Part shown: positions 37,718 through 46,648 of the stretch, in pieces
Layout of the letters: the number at the start of each line of letters is the position of its first letter
Numbering within the stretch: position 1 is the stretch's first letter
Assembly: GCF_029537375.1 (NCBI RefSeq)
Contig: NZ_CP120679.1
Coordinates: 1,042,001 to 1,106,000 of the forward strand
Length of the DNA: 64,000 nucleotides
Direction: 5' to 3'
DNA from: Bacillus sp. HSf4
GTDB taxonomy: Bacteria > Bacillota > Bacilli > Bacillales > Bacillaceae
Notes under the pieces: model-generated
Told to the model about the DNA's origin: nothing
Seen by the model: the letters and a program-made list of their open reading frames with translations, nothing else
Database searches by the model: none
Position numbers and translations under genes: made by a program

Positions 37718-38467
37718 ATGCGGAGAGAAGCCGAGACATTTTTGAAATTGATCGAAAGCGCCAGACGTATCACCGTGTTAACCGGGGCCGGAATGAGCAC
37801 TGAGTCCGGAATCCCGGATTTCCGTTCAGCCGGGGGAATCTGGACGGAAGATATGTCCAGAATGGAAGCGATGAGCCTCGATTATTATGAGCGTTATCCA
37901 AAGCTTTTTTGGCCGAAATTTAAAGAGCTGTTTCAAATGAAAATGACCGGATCGTATCAGCCGAATGCCGGGCACCTGTATTTAGCCGATCTTGAGCGGC
38001 AGGGAAAAGAAGTCAAAGTGTTCACGCAAAATATTGACGGGCTCCATGTCAAGGCGGGCAGCCGCCATGTATACGAACTGCACGGTTCCATCCAAACGGC
38101 GGCATGTCCTAAATGCGGAACGCGCTACGGACTTGAATACATTTTGCAGGATGAGGTTCCGAGATGCAGCCGTGTGAATGAAAACGGCAGGGAATGCGGT
38201 TTGATTTTAAAGACGGATGTCGTATTGTTCGGCGATGCTGTTCAGCATTTCGATACTTTGTTTGCAAGCCTTGATCAATCCGATCTGCTTCTGGTGATCG
38301 GCACCTCGCTTGAAGTGGCGCCCGTCAGGTTTGTTCCTGAGGAGGCCCACGGCATACCGGGTCTGAAGAAAATCATGATCAATCTGGATGAAACGGATGA
38401 TGATTATTTGTTTGACCTTGTCATCCATCGTAAAGTCGCAGAATTTGTCAAAGAAATAAACGGATAA
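37718..38467 (+). CDS. srtN: NAD+-dependent protein deacylase (sirtuin)
   Basis: 249 residues. GAGMSTESGIPDFRS near residue 27 binds NAD; TQNIDGLH near residue 107; catalytic His in ELHGS near residue 125; four zinc cysteines in CPKCG and CSRVNENGREC around residues 134-165. In B. subtilis SrtN deacetylates proteins such as acetyl-CoA synthetase AcsA. The ATG at 37718 follows AAGGGGGAGCGGCAC; an earlier in-frame ATG at 37700 lacks one. Confidence 0.95.
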   Translation: MRREAETFLKLIESARRITVLTGAGMSTESGIPDFRSAGGIWTEDMSRMEAMSLDYYERYPKLFWPKFKELFQMKMTGSYQPNAGHLYLADLERQGKEVKVFTQNIDGLHVKAGSRHVYELHGSIQTAACPKCGTRYGLEYILQDEVPRCSRVNENGRECGLILKTDVVLFGDAVQHFDTLFASLDQSDLLLVIGTSLEVAPVRFVPEEAHGIPGLKKIMINLDETDDDYLFDLVIHRKVAEFVKEING

Positions 38468-38500
38468 AAAGGCGTTCCATAGGGGGAACGCCTTTTTAGC
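38466..38500 (+). terminator. Terminator after srtN
   Basis: AAAGGCGTTCC-ATAGG-GGGAACGCCTTTTT. Confidence 0.85.
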
Positions 38501-38910
38501 GCAATGCTTTTTCCATCAAAGCGGTTTTCACGAAAAAGCCATTCGGGTTGACCACATCCTCTTCTTTGATCACCGCAAAACTGATGTTTTTAGGCAGTGA
38601 GGTCCGCACCAAGCAGCAGCTTTTTGCTTTGCCTTAGGTTGCGGCATGACGTTCGAAATACGCCAGAATGAATGTTCCCTCGCTTTTGGTGTGACAGAGA
38701 GCCGTGAAAAGACGAGAGAATCTACATTTGGCTGAACCGAGCGGAACTAAAACGGCTTGTTCTGGACCGTTTTGCACAGCTGTCTTTAAGGATTCCGCCG
38801 TTTCCGTCAACGCGCTGGAGGGAAACGGCAAGACAGCGATATTCGATCAGTTTGTGAATGACGGGAGCGTCTTGTTCACTGGCTGTTTTCACTTTCCATG
38901 TCATCATCAT
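38496..38910 (-). pseudogene. Decayed GNAT acetyltransferase
   Basis: Starts at ATG 38910 with GAAAGGGGAAAC upstream and reads MMMTWKVKTASEQDAPVIHKLIEYR. A frameshift then moves the homologous sequence to another frame (FPSSALTETAESLKTAVQNGPEQAVLVPLGSA). An in-frame TAA follows AYFERHAAT, after which GKAKS ... LPKNISFAVIKEEDVV continues to 38496. Compared with intact GNAT proteins, the RxxGxG segment is missing, so internal deletions have removed the CoA site. It overlaps the stop of the intact GNAT gene upstream, showing a former two-gene operon. Confidence 0.7.
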
Positions 38911-39416
38911 GTTTCCCCTTTCGTTAAACATCTAAAATAAAAAACGGTGGCATCCAGTTTTCCGTCTGCCGATTCTGCGTATCCGGGAATTCGTCCGGCC
39001 TCGTGAAATCCGAGTGATGCGTAAAGCAGGTTTGAAGGGTCGCCTTCTCTCGTATCAAGAACAAGCAGGGATCGGCCGTCTTGCTTCACCCTTTCGATCG
39101 CTTTTTGCATGAGTGCACGGGCGACGCCTTGCCGTCTGAAGGAGGGCGCTGTCATGAGCTTGCAGATTTCGGCTCTGTGGCGTCCGTTTTGTTTAGTGCA
39201 AAGGGCAACCTGGACACTCCCGGCAATTTCGCCGTTTTGTTTGGCAATCAACAAAATGACGTCCGGTGAGAGGACGGTTTTCCAGTAGCTTAAAGCCTGC
39301 TCATGATCAAGCGGCGGCAGAAAGCCGATTGATGCGCCGTCATTCACCACTTGAACGAGAAGGTTTGCCAATTGGTCCATATACGGTGACATCGATGTTA
39401 CTTCTTCGATTTGCAT
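38907..39416 (-). CDS. GNAT N-acetyltransferase
   Basis: 169 residues. Acetyl-CoA motif APSFRRQGVARALMQKAIERVKQDG near residue 92 and LYASLGFHEAGRIPGYAESADGKLD near residue 130, where GF and the tyrosines fit GNAT motif B. Related to the acetyltransferases often annotated as phosphinothricin-like or small-molecule acetylases; substrate unknown. Its last codon overlaps the start of the decayed GNAT at 38910. No B. subtilis counterpart at this position that I recall. Confidence 0.85.
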   Translation of the reverse strand: MQIEEVTSMSPYMDQLANLLVQVVNDGASIGFLPPLDHEQALSYWKTVLSPDVILLIAKQNGEIAGSVQVALCTKQNGRHRAEICKLMTAPSFRRQGVARALMQKAIERVKQDGRSLLVLDTREGDPSNLLYASLGFHEAGRIPGYAESADGKLDATVFYFRCLTKGET

Positions 39417-39486
39417 TTCACAACACCTCGCCCCTTACTATAGCCGAAAGCGTTTTTTCGGCAAACAATGTGTCAGATTTGATGAC

Positions 39487-39520
39487 AAATAAAAAAATCC
39501 CCTGCTAAAGGGGATCGTCA
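39487..39520 (-). terminator. Terminator after yheN
   Basis: On the minus strand GATCCCCT-TTAGC-AGGGGATTTTTTT. Confidence 0.85.
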
Positions 39521-39522
39521 TG

Positions 39523-40422
39523 CTATTCATGGACAGGTGTCATTGATTCATCAAGCGTGTCAAATGAATAGCCCATCTCTTTTAAATTGTTGATCAACAG
39601 CGGCAATGACTGAACGGTTGAAGGGATATCATGCAGCAAAATCACAATCGGCTGTTTTGACTGCCGTTTTTCGATGATGCTGAGCTGGTTCATGACTTCC
39701 GGAACGAACTTTTGGCTTCTGTATTTCCAATCCAGGCTGTCGATATTCCAGTCCCAATAAGTAAACCCGTTTTTCTTCAGAACCTTCTTTTGAGCTTCGG
39801 TCAGGGACGGCTTGCTGCCGTAAGGCGTTCTGATCAAATGGGTTTCAACCCCGGTAATGGATTTCAGCGTTTTTTGCGCCTGTTTCATTTCCAGATTGGG
39901 AGAATTGGCGTCTTTATAAAACTTTTTCTGGTCATGTGTCACTCCATGAAGCCCGAGTGAATGGCCCTGCTGCTTCATTTGGATTACGGCTTGTCTATGA
40001 ACCTTCATGTTTGGTTCAAGCATGAAAAATGTCGCTTTGACATCATGTTCCGATAAGACTTGAAGCAGTCTTTGGCTGACCGCAGAAGGCCCGTCATCAA
40101 AAGTCAAATAAACCGTTTTCTGATTCTTTTTTTCTTCCGCCGCTTTTTTCTTTTCTTTTTCTTCTTTGCGTTTTGCTGCCTCCTGTTTCGTGCTCAGGTG
40201 ATCCATAAGCTGACCTTGTGTCGCTTTTTTCAGCGGAATGCTGTCTCCTTCATGCCGCATCTGGCTGTTTTCGGACATTGTCAGCTCCTTTTTGCCGGGA
40301 GCTTCAGTTGACTGTGATAAATCCCAAACGTAAAGAAGGATCAGACACAAAATGACAAAACATGCTGTTTTCATCAACAGGTAGGTGACAGATGGGGAAG
40401 TTCTTTTGGAAACTTGGCGCAT
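39523..40422 (-). CDS. yheN: Polysaccharide deacetylase, membrane-anchored
   Basis: 299 residues. One N-terminal span (about 13-32, LMKTACFVILCLILLYVW) with a basic leader, then a lysine/glutamate-rich linker (EAAKRKEEKEKKKAAEEKKN), then the NodB domain: YLTFDDGPS near residue 106 (metal and catalytic Asp), HSLGLHGVTH near residue 155 (metal His), RTPYGSKPS near residue 198, and ILLHD near residue 263. Acts outside the membrane on peptidoglycan or another glycan; substrate not known. Lies next to dat as in B. subtilis. Confidence 0.93.
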   Translation of the reverse strand: MRQVSKRTSPSVTYLLMKTACFVILCLILLYVWDLSQSTEAPGKKELTMSENSQMRHEGDSIPLKKATQGQLMDHLSTKQEAAKRKEEKEKKKAAEEKKNQKTVYLTFDDGPSAVSQRLLQVLSEHDVKATFFMLEPNMKVHRQAVIQMKQQGHSLGLHGVTHDQKKFYKDANSPNLEMKQAQKTLKSITGVETHLIRTPYGSKPSLTEAQKKVLKKNGFTYWDWNIDSLDWKYRSQKFVPEVMNQLSIIEKRQSKQPIVILLHDIPSTVQSLPLLINNLKEMGYSFDTLDESMTPVHE

Positions 40423-40698
40423 GTAACTCTCTCCGTATCATTTTTCGGCTCCATTATGTATATAGATTGCGAGTCTCATAAAATAATGGATCACAATGTT
40501 TAAGTATACAGGATTGGAAAGAAGTTGGATACCGGATTGGACGAAAAATATAGCAAATTTTTAGAGAACATGCTGAAATTTGCAGACTATGAGACTCGGA
40601 AAATTTTTGGAAATCTTGCACTATTTTGAACGGGGGCGACGTGTTAGAATGGAATGGAGAAAATCGAGAAACCAACAAAATAGCAAGGGGATGGAGAA
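40423..40698. repeat. yheN-dat intergenic region with a spaced inverted repeat
   Basis: CGAGTCTCATA at 40470-40480 and its exact complement TATGAGACTCG at 40588-40598 are 107 bp apart. Inside lies GCAAATTT ... AAATTTGC (about 40552-40583), immediately before the second arm. No known RNA family is recognised. A promoter for dat should be here but no clean pair of boxes is seen. Confidence 0.5.
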
Positions 40699-41550
40699 AT
40701 GAAGGTTCTTTTTAACGGCCGGCTCGTTGAACGGAGCGAATGTGCTGTTGATATCGAAGACAGAGGCTATCAGTTTGGAGACGGTGTTTATGAAGTGATC
40801 CGCATCTACAATGGAAGCTTTTATACGCTTGACGAACACATTGCCCGTTTTTACAAAAGCGCCTCTGAAATCGGTATCGTACTGCCGTTTTCAGAAACGG
40901 AGCTGAAAGGAAAGCTCAAAGAGCTTATTGAAGTCAACCAGGCTCAAGACGGAGGGCTCTACCTTCAGGTGACAAGAGGGAAGGCGCCGAGGAAGCACCA
41001 ATATGAAGCAGGCCTTACCCCGCAGGTGACCGCCTATACATTCCCGATCAAAAAGCCTGAACAAGAACAGCAAAACGGCGTTTCCGCGATTACGGCAGAT
41101 GATCTGCGCTGGCTGAGGTGCGATATTAAAAGTTTGAATCTGCTGTACAACGTGATGATCAAACAAAAGGCAAGCGAAGTGTCCTCATTTGAGGCGATAT
41201 TGGTCCGCGACGGGTTCGTGACAGAAGGAACGTCTTCAAACGTATATGCCGTCAAACAAAACGTTATCTACACCCATCCTGCGACAAACCTGATTCTAAA
41301 CGGGATTACGCGGATGAAGCTGTTGGAGCTGTTTGCGAAAAACGGCTGGAAGCACGAGGAAAAGGCCATCACAAAAGAAGAATTGCTGACCGCCGATGAG
41401 GTGTTTATTTCTTCAACAACATCTGAAGTGATCCCGGTCACTGTAATCGACGGACAGGAGATCGGCACGGGAACGCCCGGACCGCTTACAAAAGAAGTGC
41501 AAAAAGCAATGCAAAACAGTATTTTGGCAGAAACAGCAAAACCTGTGTAA
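40699..41550 (+). CDS. dat: D-alanine (D-amino acid) aminotransferase
   Basis: 283 residues, fold-type IV PLP enzyme. Makes D-glutamate from D-alanine and 2-oxoglutarate for peptidoglycan. Signatures: [19 protein letters not shown] near residue 22, catalytic lysine in [13 protein letters not shown] near residue 145, and [10 protein letters not shown] near residue 177. AGGGGATGGAGAA precedes the start. It ends at a bidirectional terminator facing nhaC. Confidence 0.96.
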   Translation: MKVLFNGRLVERSECAVDIEDRGYQFGDGVYEVIRIYNGSFYTLDEHIARFYKSASEIGIVLPFSETELKGKLKELIEVNQAQDGGLYLQVTRGKAPRKHQYEAGLTPQVTAYTFPIKKPEQEQQNGVSAITADDLRWLRCDIKSLNLLYNVMIKQKASEVSSFEAILVRDGFVTEGTSSNVYAVKQNVIYTHPATNLILNGITRMKLLELFAKNGWKHEEKAITKEELLTADEVFISSTTSEVIPVTVIDGQEIGTGTPGPLTKEVQKAMQNSILAETAKPV

Positions 41551-41552
41551 TA

Positions 41553-41592
41553 AAAAAAGCGCCGTCTCCATCTCTGGAAACGGCGCTTTTTT
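41553..41592 (+). terminator. Bidirectional terminator, dat/nhaC
   Basis: AAAAAGCGCCGT-N14-ACGGCGCTTTTTT between convergent genes. Confidence 0.9.
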
Positions 41593-42961
41593 ATGACTTG
41601 CGAAATCCGAACAGCACGGAAAAGAACGGTGATAAATACAGGAAGAACACAAACGGCAAATATTCAATGACAGGAACGCCGAGCGCGCTTGACATAAACG
41701 CGCCGCTGACGCCCCACGGAATCATTGGATTGATCAATGTTCCCCCGTCTTCAAGTGACCTTGATAAATGCTTCCGGTCAATCCCAAGCTGATCATACAG
41801 TTTTTTAAACGACTGGCCGGGAATCAAAATCGATAAATACTGCTCACCAGTCAACAAGTTCATGCCGATGCTTGATGAAACGGTTGAGAAAACGAGGCGG
41901 CCTTTTGTACGGATGCCGCGGATCACGCCTTCAAGAAGGCTTGTAATCAATCCCGTTTTTTCCATCAAACCGCCGAGCGCAAAGGCGATGATTATCAGGG
42001 AAACGGAGCCCATCATCGATTGGAGGCCGCCGCGGTTTAAAATATTGGCAACAGCTTCAGTTTCCGCTGAAAAAACAGGTCCTTTTTGCATCGCTGATAA
42101 AAAGGAGGAAATGCCTGCATCAGGCTGAATAAGCGCGGCAAGAATGCCCGCCGACACGATTCCCGCCGCAAGGGACGGAATGACCGGCATACGTCTGACG
42201 GCAAGCACAATCACCAAAAGAGGTGATAACAGCGTCCACAGGCTGATATCGACCGTGTTTTCAATCCCGCTGACAATGGCTTGAATATTATCCGTAGAGG
42301 CCGCGCCGATGGTAAGCGTGCGCCCCATGAAAAAGAAGAGCAGAATGGTCACCAAAAGTGCCGGAATCGTCGTGCCCATCATATGTCTAATATGCTTGAA
42401 AATCGGAAGTCCGCCAATTCCAGCGGCAAAGTTTGTCGTATCAGACAAAGGGGACATTTTATCGCCGAAACAGGCGCCCGAAATCACGGCCCCTGCCACC
42501 CATGTCAATGGCACACCCGCCGCCTGGGCGACGCCGATCAAGGCGACGCCGATCGTGCTGACCGTCGTAAAGCTTGAACCGACCAGTGAACTGATGATCA
42601 GGCAGCTGAATAAAGCCGTCAGGAGCAGATAATGCGGTTCGACCAGGTTTAACGCGTAAACCGTTACGGTCGGAATCGCTCCGCTATATTCCCAAACTCC
42701 GATTAACATGCCGATTAAAGAAAGGACGATAATCGGCTGTACGCCATTTTGGATTCCGGAGACGATGCCGCTTTCGAGCTCCTTCCAGGAATAGCCCTTA
42801 AACACGCCCACGACCGCCAAAAAGCCGACGCAAATCAATAATGGCACATGCGGTTCGGCGTGAAAAACAAACAGGCATGTAAAAATGACCGCTAAGATGA
42901 CAACAAATAATAAAGCCGATATGGAAAACGATAAGCGTTTTTCGTTTGACAAATCATACAC
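41591..42961 (-). CDS. nhaC: Na+/H+ antiporter NhaC
   Basis: 456 residues, about eleven membrane spans. NhaC-family features include GACFGDKMSPLSDTTNFAAGIGG near residue 165 and TGEQYLSILIPGQSF near residue 370. Exports sodium for protons, helping alkali and salt tolerance. In B. subtilis nhaC is followed by nhaX; here an aldose epimerase, a hypothetical gene and the TOMM cluster separate them, marking an insertion site. Confidence 0.94.
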   Translation of the reverse strand: MYDLSNEKRLSFSISALLFVVILAVIFTCLFVFHAEPHVPLLICVGFLAVVGVFKGYSWKELESGIVSGIQNGVQPIIVLSLIGMLIGVWEYSGAIPTVTVYALNLVEPHYLLLTALFSCLIISSLVGSSFTTVSTIGVALIGVAQAAGVPLTWVAGAVISGACFGDKMSPLSDTTNFAAGIGGLPIFKHIRHMMGTTIPALLVTILLFFFMGRTLTIGAASTDNIQAIVSGIENTVDISLWTLLSPLLVIVLAVRRMPVIPSLAAGIVSAGILAALIQPDAGISSFLSAMQKGPVFSAETEAVANILNRGGLQSMMGSVSLIIIAFALGGLMEKTGLITSLLEGVIRGIRTKGRLVFSTVSSSIGMNLLTGEQYLSILIPGQSFKKLYDQLGIDRKHLSRSLEDGGTLINPMIPWGVSGAFMSSALGVPVIEYLPFVFFLYLSPFFSVLFGFRKS

Positions 42962-43088
42962 CTCATTAGAAAAAATATCAGTCTTTAATCCTTTTATGCT
43001 TTTGTGCGTAAACGTATTATAACAGAAAAATAGAAGATATACTTAAATTAAAATATTTCAAAAACTTTTCGTGTGTGCGGGCGTATTT

Positions 43089-43117
43089 TTGAAAGCGCTG
43101 ACTTCTTTAGATATAAT
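43089..43117 (+). promoter_or_regulatory. Promoter of the aldose epimerase with overlapping cre site
   Basis: TTGAAA (43089-43094), 17 bp, TATAAT (43112-43117). TGAAAGCGCTGACT at 43090-43103 matches the CcpA cre consensus (TGWAARCGYTWNCW) with one mismatch and covers the -35, predicting glucose repression. Confidence 0.7.
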
Positions 43118-43183
43118 AGGCTTATAGAAAGGTTTTTAGCGTATGCCTGTATTGAATAGATGAAAAATAGGGGGAAATGCGAG

Positions 43184-44164
43184 ATGTCCTGCACTGCCAA
43201 AAAAAGCCGATTTTTAAATGAAGAAGCAATCTTGATGGAAAATGAATATTTGGAGGCTGTACTTGTGCCGGGATGGGGGAGCAATTTGATTTCCCTGAAG
43301 TGGAAGCCCGGCGGATTGAGCTTGCTGAAAACGCCTGAAACAAAGGAAGAGTATGATGCCAACCCTTTTTTATTCGGAATCCCGATCCTTTTTCCGCCAA
43401 ACCGGATCGACCAAGGAAGATTTACATATGACGGAAAGACCTATCAGCTGCCCATCAATGAAAAACCGCTGCAAAATCATCTGCACGGATTTCTTCATGA
43501 TAAAAAATGGACGCTGACAAAAGCGGAGGCCGATGATCAGAAAAGCATGGCGCAGACGGTGCTGCATGCGGACGAGCATCCCGACATTCAAAGCATCTTT
43601 CCCCATTCGTTTTCGATCGTCATCACCTACAGGCTGGAAGGCAAACAATTGCAGATGGATGCTTCTGTTGTCAACCACGGCAAAGAACCGATGCCGCTCG
43701 GCCTTGGATATCACACTTCATTCCGCTATCCGTTCAATGAAAAAGGAGATAAAGCGCAATGTCTGTTTTCCCTGCCGACTGAGAAACAATGGGTGCTGAC
43801 AGACCGGTTGCTGCCGACGGGTGAATATCATGTGACAGAGGAATTTAAGACAGGGAGAACCGCGGCTGGAGAAAGGCTGGATGATATTTTCGCGGCTGAA
43901 GTGGATCAGGAAGGAAACAGCACCGCGGACATTTGCGACCGCCTTGCCGACATCCGCCTGTCATATCAGTGCGACAGTCATTTCAAACACTGGGTCGTGT
44001 ATAACGGGACATCTGACGATTCAGACCTGCTTTGTCTGGAGCCCTATACATGGATGACCAACGCCCCGAATCTTGATCTGCCGCATGAGGTCACAGGCTT
44101 TCAGGCTTTGGGACCGCGGGAGGAAGCTGTTATGAAAAGCAAAATTATAATCGGCGGAGTGTGA
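43184..44164 (+). CDS. Aldose 1-epimerase family protein
   Basis: 326 residues of the GalM/LacX beta-sandwich superfamily. FGIPILFPPNRIDQGRFTYDGKTYQL near residue 65 matches the family NRI...F..G..Y.L pattern; HLHGFLHDKKWTL near residue 98 and LGLGYHTSFRYPF near residue 175 supply the catalytic and substrate histidines. Probably interconverts sugar anomers or acts on a modified hexose. The ATG at 43184 follows AGGGGGAAATGCGAG. Its cre-bearing promoter suggests control by CcpA. Not next to nhaC in B. subtilis. Confidence 0.88.
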   Translation: MSCTAKKSRFLNEEAILMENEYLEAVLVPGWGSNLISLKWKPGGLSLLKTPETKEEYDANPFLFGIPILFPPNRIDQGRFTYDGKTYQLPINEKPLQNHLHGFLHDKKWTLTKAEADDQKSMAQTVLHADEHPDIQSIFPHSFSIVITYRLEGKQLQMDASVVNHGKEPMPLGLGYHTSFRYPFNEKGDKAQCLFSLPTEKQWVLTDRLLPTGEYHVTEEFKTGRTAAGERLDDIFAAEVDQEGNSTADICDRLADIRLSYQCDSHFKHWVVYNGTSDDSDLLCLEPYTWMTNAPNLDLPHEVTGFQALGPREEAVMKSKIIIGGV

Positions 44165-44176
44165 CACTTCGCCGTT

Positions 44177-44641
44177 TTAAAATGTTTTCTTTTCAAGGAT
44201 AAATTCTGTACGGGAAACGTGCTTTCCCTGTCTCCAATTCAATTGCACGGTGACTGTGCGGCCGTCGAATTCGGATTCCTCCATATTTTCCAGAAAAGAT
44301 ACGGATTCCTCTTTTCTTCCTCCGCCGGGCAAAACACCGCCGGAATAGTCGCTCATCGCCGTTTCAATTTCGGAGCTGAGGGCCGTTTCATCATCAAATT
44401 TCACAACGAATGTTTCCAAATACGTATCATCCGGTTCGCCGCCTGTCCAATATAAATCTCCGCTGTACCCGTTGTCGCTTTTTTTTATGACCGCCTCCCA
44501 ATTCCCGTCAGCGCTCTTCCCGGTCCATTTGGGATATTCCGTCATATAAAAGCCGATCAGCTTGCCGCCGTAGTAAAGAAAGCAAAAAGCCATTAAAAGA
44601 GCCGATGCGAACAGAAGCGGCCGCTTGTATTCCTGTTTCAT
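44177..44641 (-). CDS. Membrane-anchored hypothetical protein beside the TOMM cluster
   Basis: 154 residues. An N-terminal span (about 9-32, LLFASALLMAFCFLYYGGKLIGFY) and an extracytoplasmic beta-rich domain with WTGKSADGNWEAVI, GYSGDLYWTGGE and TVTVQLNWRQGKH. No lipobox. It is the gene after the YcaO gene on the same strand, behind a terminator. An immunity or envelope role for the bacteriocin is conceivable but nothing in the sequence shows it. I do not recognise the family. Confidence 0.65.
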   Translation of the reverse strand: MKQEYKRPLLFASALLMAFCFLYYGGKLIGFYMTEYPKWTGKSADGNWEAVIKKSDNGYSGDLYWTGGEPDDTYLETFVVKFDDETALSSEIETAMSDYSGGVLPGGGRKEESVSFLENMEESEFDGRTVTVQLNWRQGKHVSRTEFILEKKTF

Positions 44642-44652
44642 GCATTCACCGC

Positions 44653-44690
44653 CTAAAAAAGTTCCGCTTTATTATAAAGCAGAACAGGCA
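44653..44690 (-). terminator. Terminator after the YcaO gene
   Basis: On the minus strand GTTCTGCTTTAT-A-ATAAAGCGGAAC followed by TTTTTT. Confidence 0.7.
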
Positions 44691-44713
44691 AAAAAATAGA
44701 CATGTTATGAAAT

Positions 44714-46648
44714 TTAAGGAAACGGATGCGGGTGCGGGTTCAGCTGTTCGGATTGAAGCGGCTCTGTTGTATAGCCGAGTTCCATCGGAACCGTAAGCAC
44801 CCTCTCAAGCCCAGACAACCGGGTGAGGGAATGCCCGAATGTCATCGGCAGCATGCCTGGAATCAGGACTTTCACGCAGGACAGTCCGCTTCGTTTGGTC
44901 ACAGGCGACGTCTGATCAATGACGATCACTTCAAGGTTCAGGCGGCGGAATGTTTCGAGCAGATGACGAAGATCTTCCGTTAAATCAAGGGTTTTCTTTC
45001 TTTCTTTGAAGGCTTCGCTAAATGTTTGCGGCGGGCGCGTTTGCTCCAATAAAAACCGGAGGCGTTCTTCGGCTTCCGGCAAGCCGTACAGCATGCTGTG
45101 ATCCTGCATTTCCCGGACCAAAAAAGGATTGTGCAGCATCGCTTCGTATTTATCCCGGCTTTCTTCAAGGTGACGGTCGTGCTTCAGCATCATGCCCGCC
45201 AGCTCATGAAGGGCGCTTTTGACCGCTTTGACAGGATCGGGATGCGCCCCGGCAGAACAAATAAGGTTGAGCCCCTGCCGCTTGCTGTTTTTGGCGACGG
45301 CCCAAATGCTTGGGATGCCGTGTTCCATTGTCGAATTAAAGACATACAGTTCATATCCGGCGACTCTGCGAACCCGATTGACCATCAGCTTCAATTCCAG
45401 ATCTTCGCACGACTGAATATCTAGCTGCCTTAAGGGGAGCCGCCCATACCAGGTCATTAAAAACGAATCCCTTTCAGCCACTTCCAATATGCCATGGAAA
45501 ATCGCTTCTTCCAAACTTCCGCCGATTGCACAGCCGTTGGACGTTTCATAGACGAAGGCGTCTTCCCGGCCGAGACTGTAATAGGCGAGCGATTCCGGAA
45601 CCAATATCGGCCGTTCTTGTAAAAAGGAATAGCCCCAAACCCAATGGAGCGGCCGTTTTGGATGAAACGGCCGGAAAGGAAAGCCGGGCTGCCGATACTG
45701 ATTTTCGTCATGCAAGCCCGTTTTCACTGGATCAAGTGCACGGTCCTTTACATTGAAATAGCAGTCGTGAACGATTGTTCTTTTGCCGAGCGGTGCAATT
45801 CCTGAATAACGCTCCAAACCTTCCAATAGAGCGGTTAACTCGCTGTTTTCATATGAGTGACTGCGGCCGCCGACACCTTCATGTCCCGTCCATAGAGGCA
45901 TGTTAACGATCATATCGGCAAAGGGCAAGATCGCGTCGTACATTTTGCCGTTGAAAATCCCTGTCCGCTGGTCGAGAAGGCCTTTTCCGAGCGTTTGCTT
46001 TAATTCGTCAGCCTCTTTGACGCGAAAGCTTTCCGGGCTCGTTTTTGGATTTGGCTGAAGCGCGATTTTCGCCGCCTCCTGTGAGTCATCAGCCATCACG
46101 CTGCAGATCGTGCACAGCGGGTCAGGTATAAAAGAGTGAAGAGAACTCTCTAATGTGTTTAAATTGATCAATAACAGCGTTTGTTTCAATTGGCTGGTAT
46201 CGCCTCCCATGATCCTGTCGATTTCATTGCAGATGAAAAGGGCTATATGGCGCGCTCCAGTCTTTGATACCCAAGGATCGCGGACGGCGTCTCGGTTGTT
46301 TTGCTCGAGCTCAAGCATTTCCCTGCTGTCCGGGGCAGCGATAAACCTCCTCTTATCAGCGCATTGCGAACACCCTGATTCGTTCGGATCAATGAGTGGT
46401 CCAATCACGCCTTCGCCAAATGTTGCGAAAGCGCGGAGCCAGGGGATGCCGGCGGGCCTCAATCTGTTCTCGGCCTCCCGATAGAGTAAAGGACGCGAAG
46501 CATCGTGAACAACAATGGCGAATGCCGTTCCTTCGGGTACTCCAGCATTAAAATCAGGCTGGCGGGTGAATGTGTAATGAGCGGCCAAACGGTTGGATAC
46601 AGCTTCTGCAATTACGCCTTCACCAACAAGCAGCATTCTCTCTTTCAT
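44714..46648 (-). CDS. YcaO cyclodehydratase of a TOMM bacteriocin (SagD/ocin type)
   Basis: 644 residues from the ATG at 46648, which overlaps the partner gene's stop (TGATG) and has AAGGAGGAGGCTTG upstream. The N-terminal 240 residues are E1-like with two CxxC pairs (CSQC near 93, CTIC near 179), a likely structural zinc site. The YcaO domain follows: GGRSHSYENSELTALLEGLERYSG, SNGCAIGGSLEEAIFHGILEVAERDSF, and SALHELAGMM carry the ATP-binding residues of the family. The C terminus NPHPHPFP has the conserved PxPxP end needed for catalysis. With ATP it cyclises Cys/Ser in the precursor core to thiazolines/oxazolines. Confidence 0.92.
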   Translation of the reverse strand: MKERMLLVGEGVIAEAVSNRLAAHYTFTRQPDFNAGVPEGTAFAIVVHDASRPLLYREAENRLRPAGIPWLRAFATFGEGVIGPLIDPNESGCSQCADKRRFIAAPDSREMLELEQNNRDAVRDPWVSKTGARHIALFICNEIDRIMGGDTSQLKQTLLLINLNTLESSLHSFIPDPLCTICSVMADDSQEAAKIALQPNPKTSPESFRVKEADELKQTLGKGLLDQRTGIFNGKMYDAILPFADMIVNMPLWTGHEGVGGRSHSYENSELTALLEGLERYSGIAPLGKRTIVHDCYFNVKDRALDPVKTGLHDENQYRQPGFPFRPFHPKRPLHWVWGYSFLQERPILVPESLAYYSLGREDAFVYETSNGCAIGGSLEEAIFHGILEVAERDSFLMTWYGRLPLRQLDIQSCEDLELKLMVNRVRRVAGYELYVFNSTMEHGIPSIWAVAKNSKRQGLNLICSAGAHPDPVKAVKSALHELAGMMLKHDRHLEESRDKYEAMLHNPFLVREMQDHSMLYGLPEAEERLRFLLEQTRPPQTFSEAFKERKKTLDLTEDLRHLLETFRRLNLEVIVIDQTSPVTKRSGLSCVKVLIPGMLPMTFGHSLTRLSGLERVLTVPMELGYTTEPLQSEQLNPHPHPFP

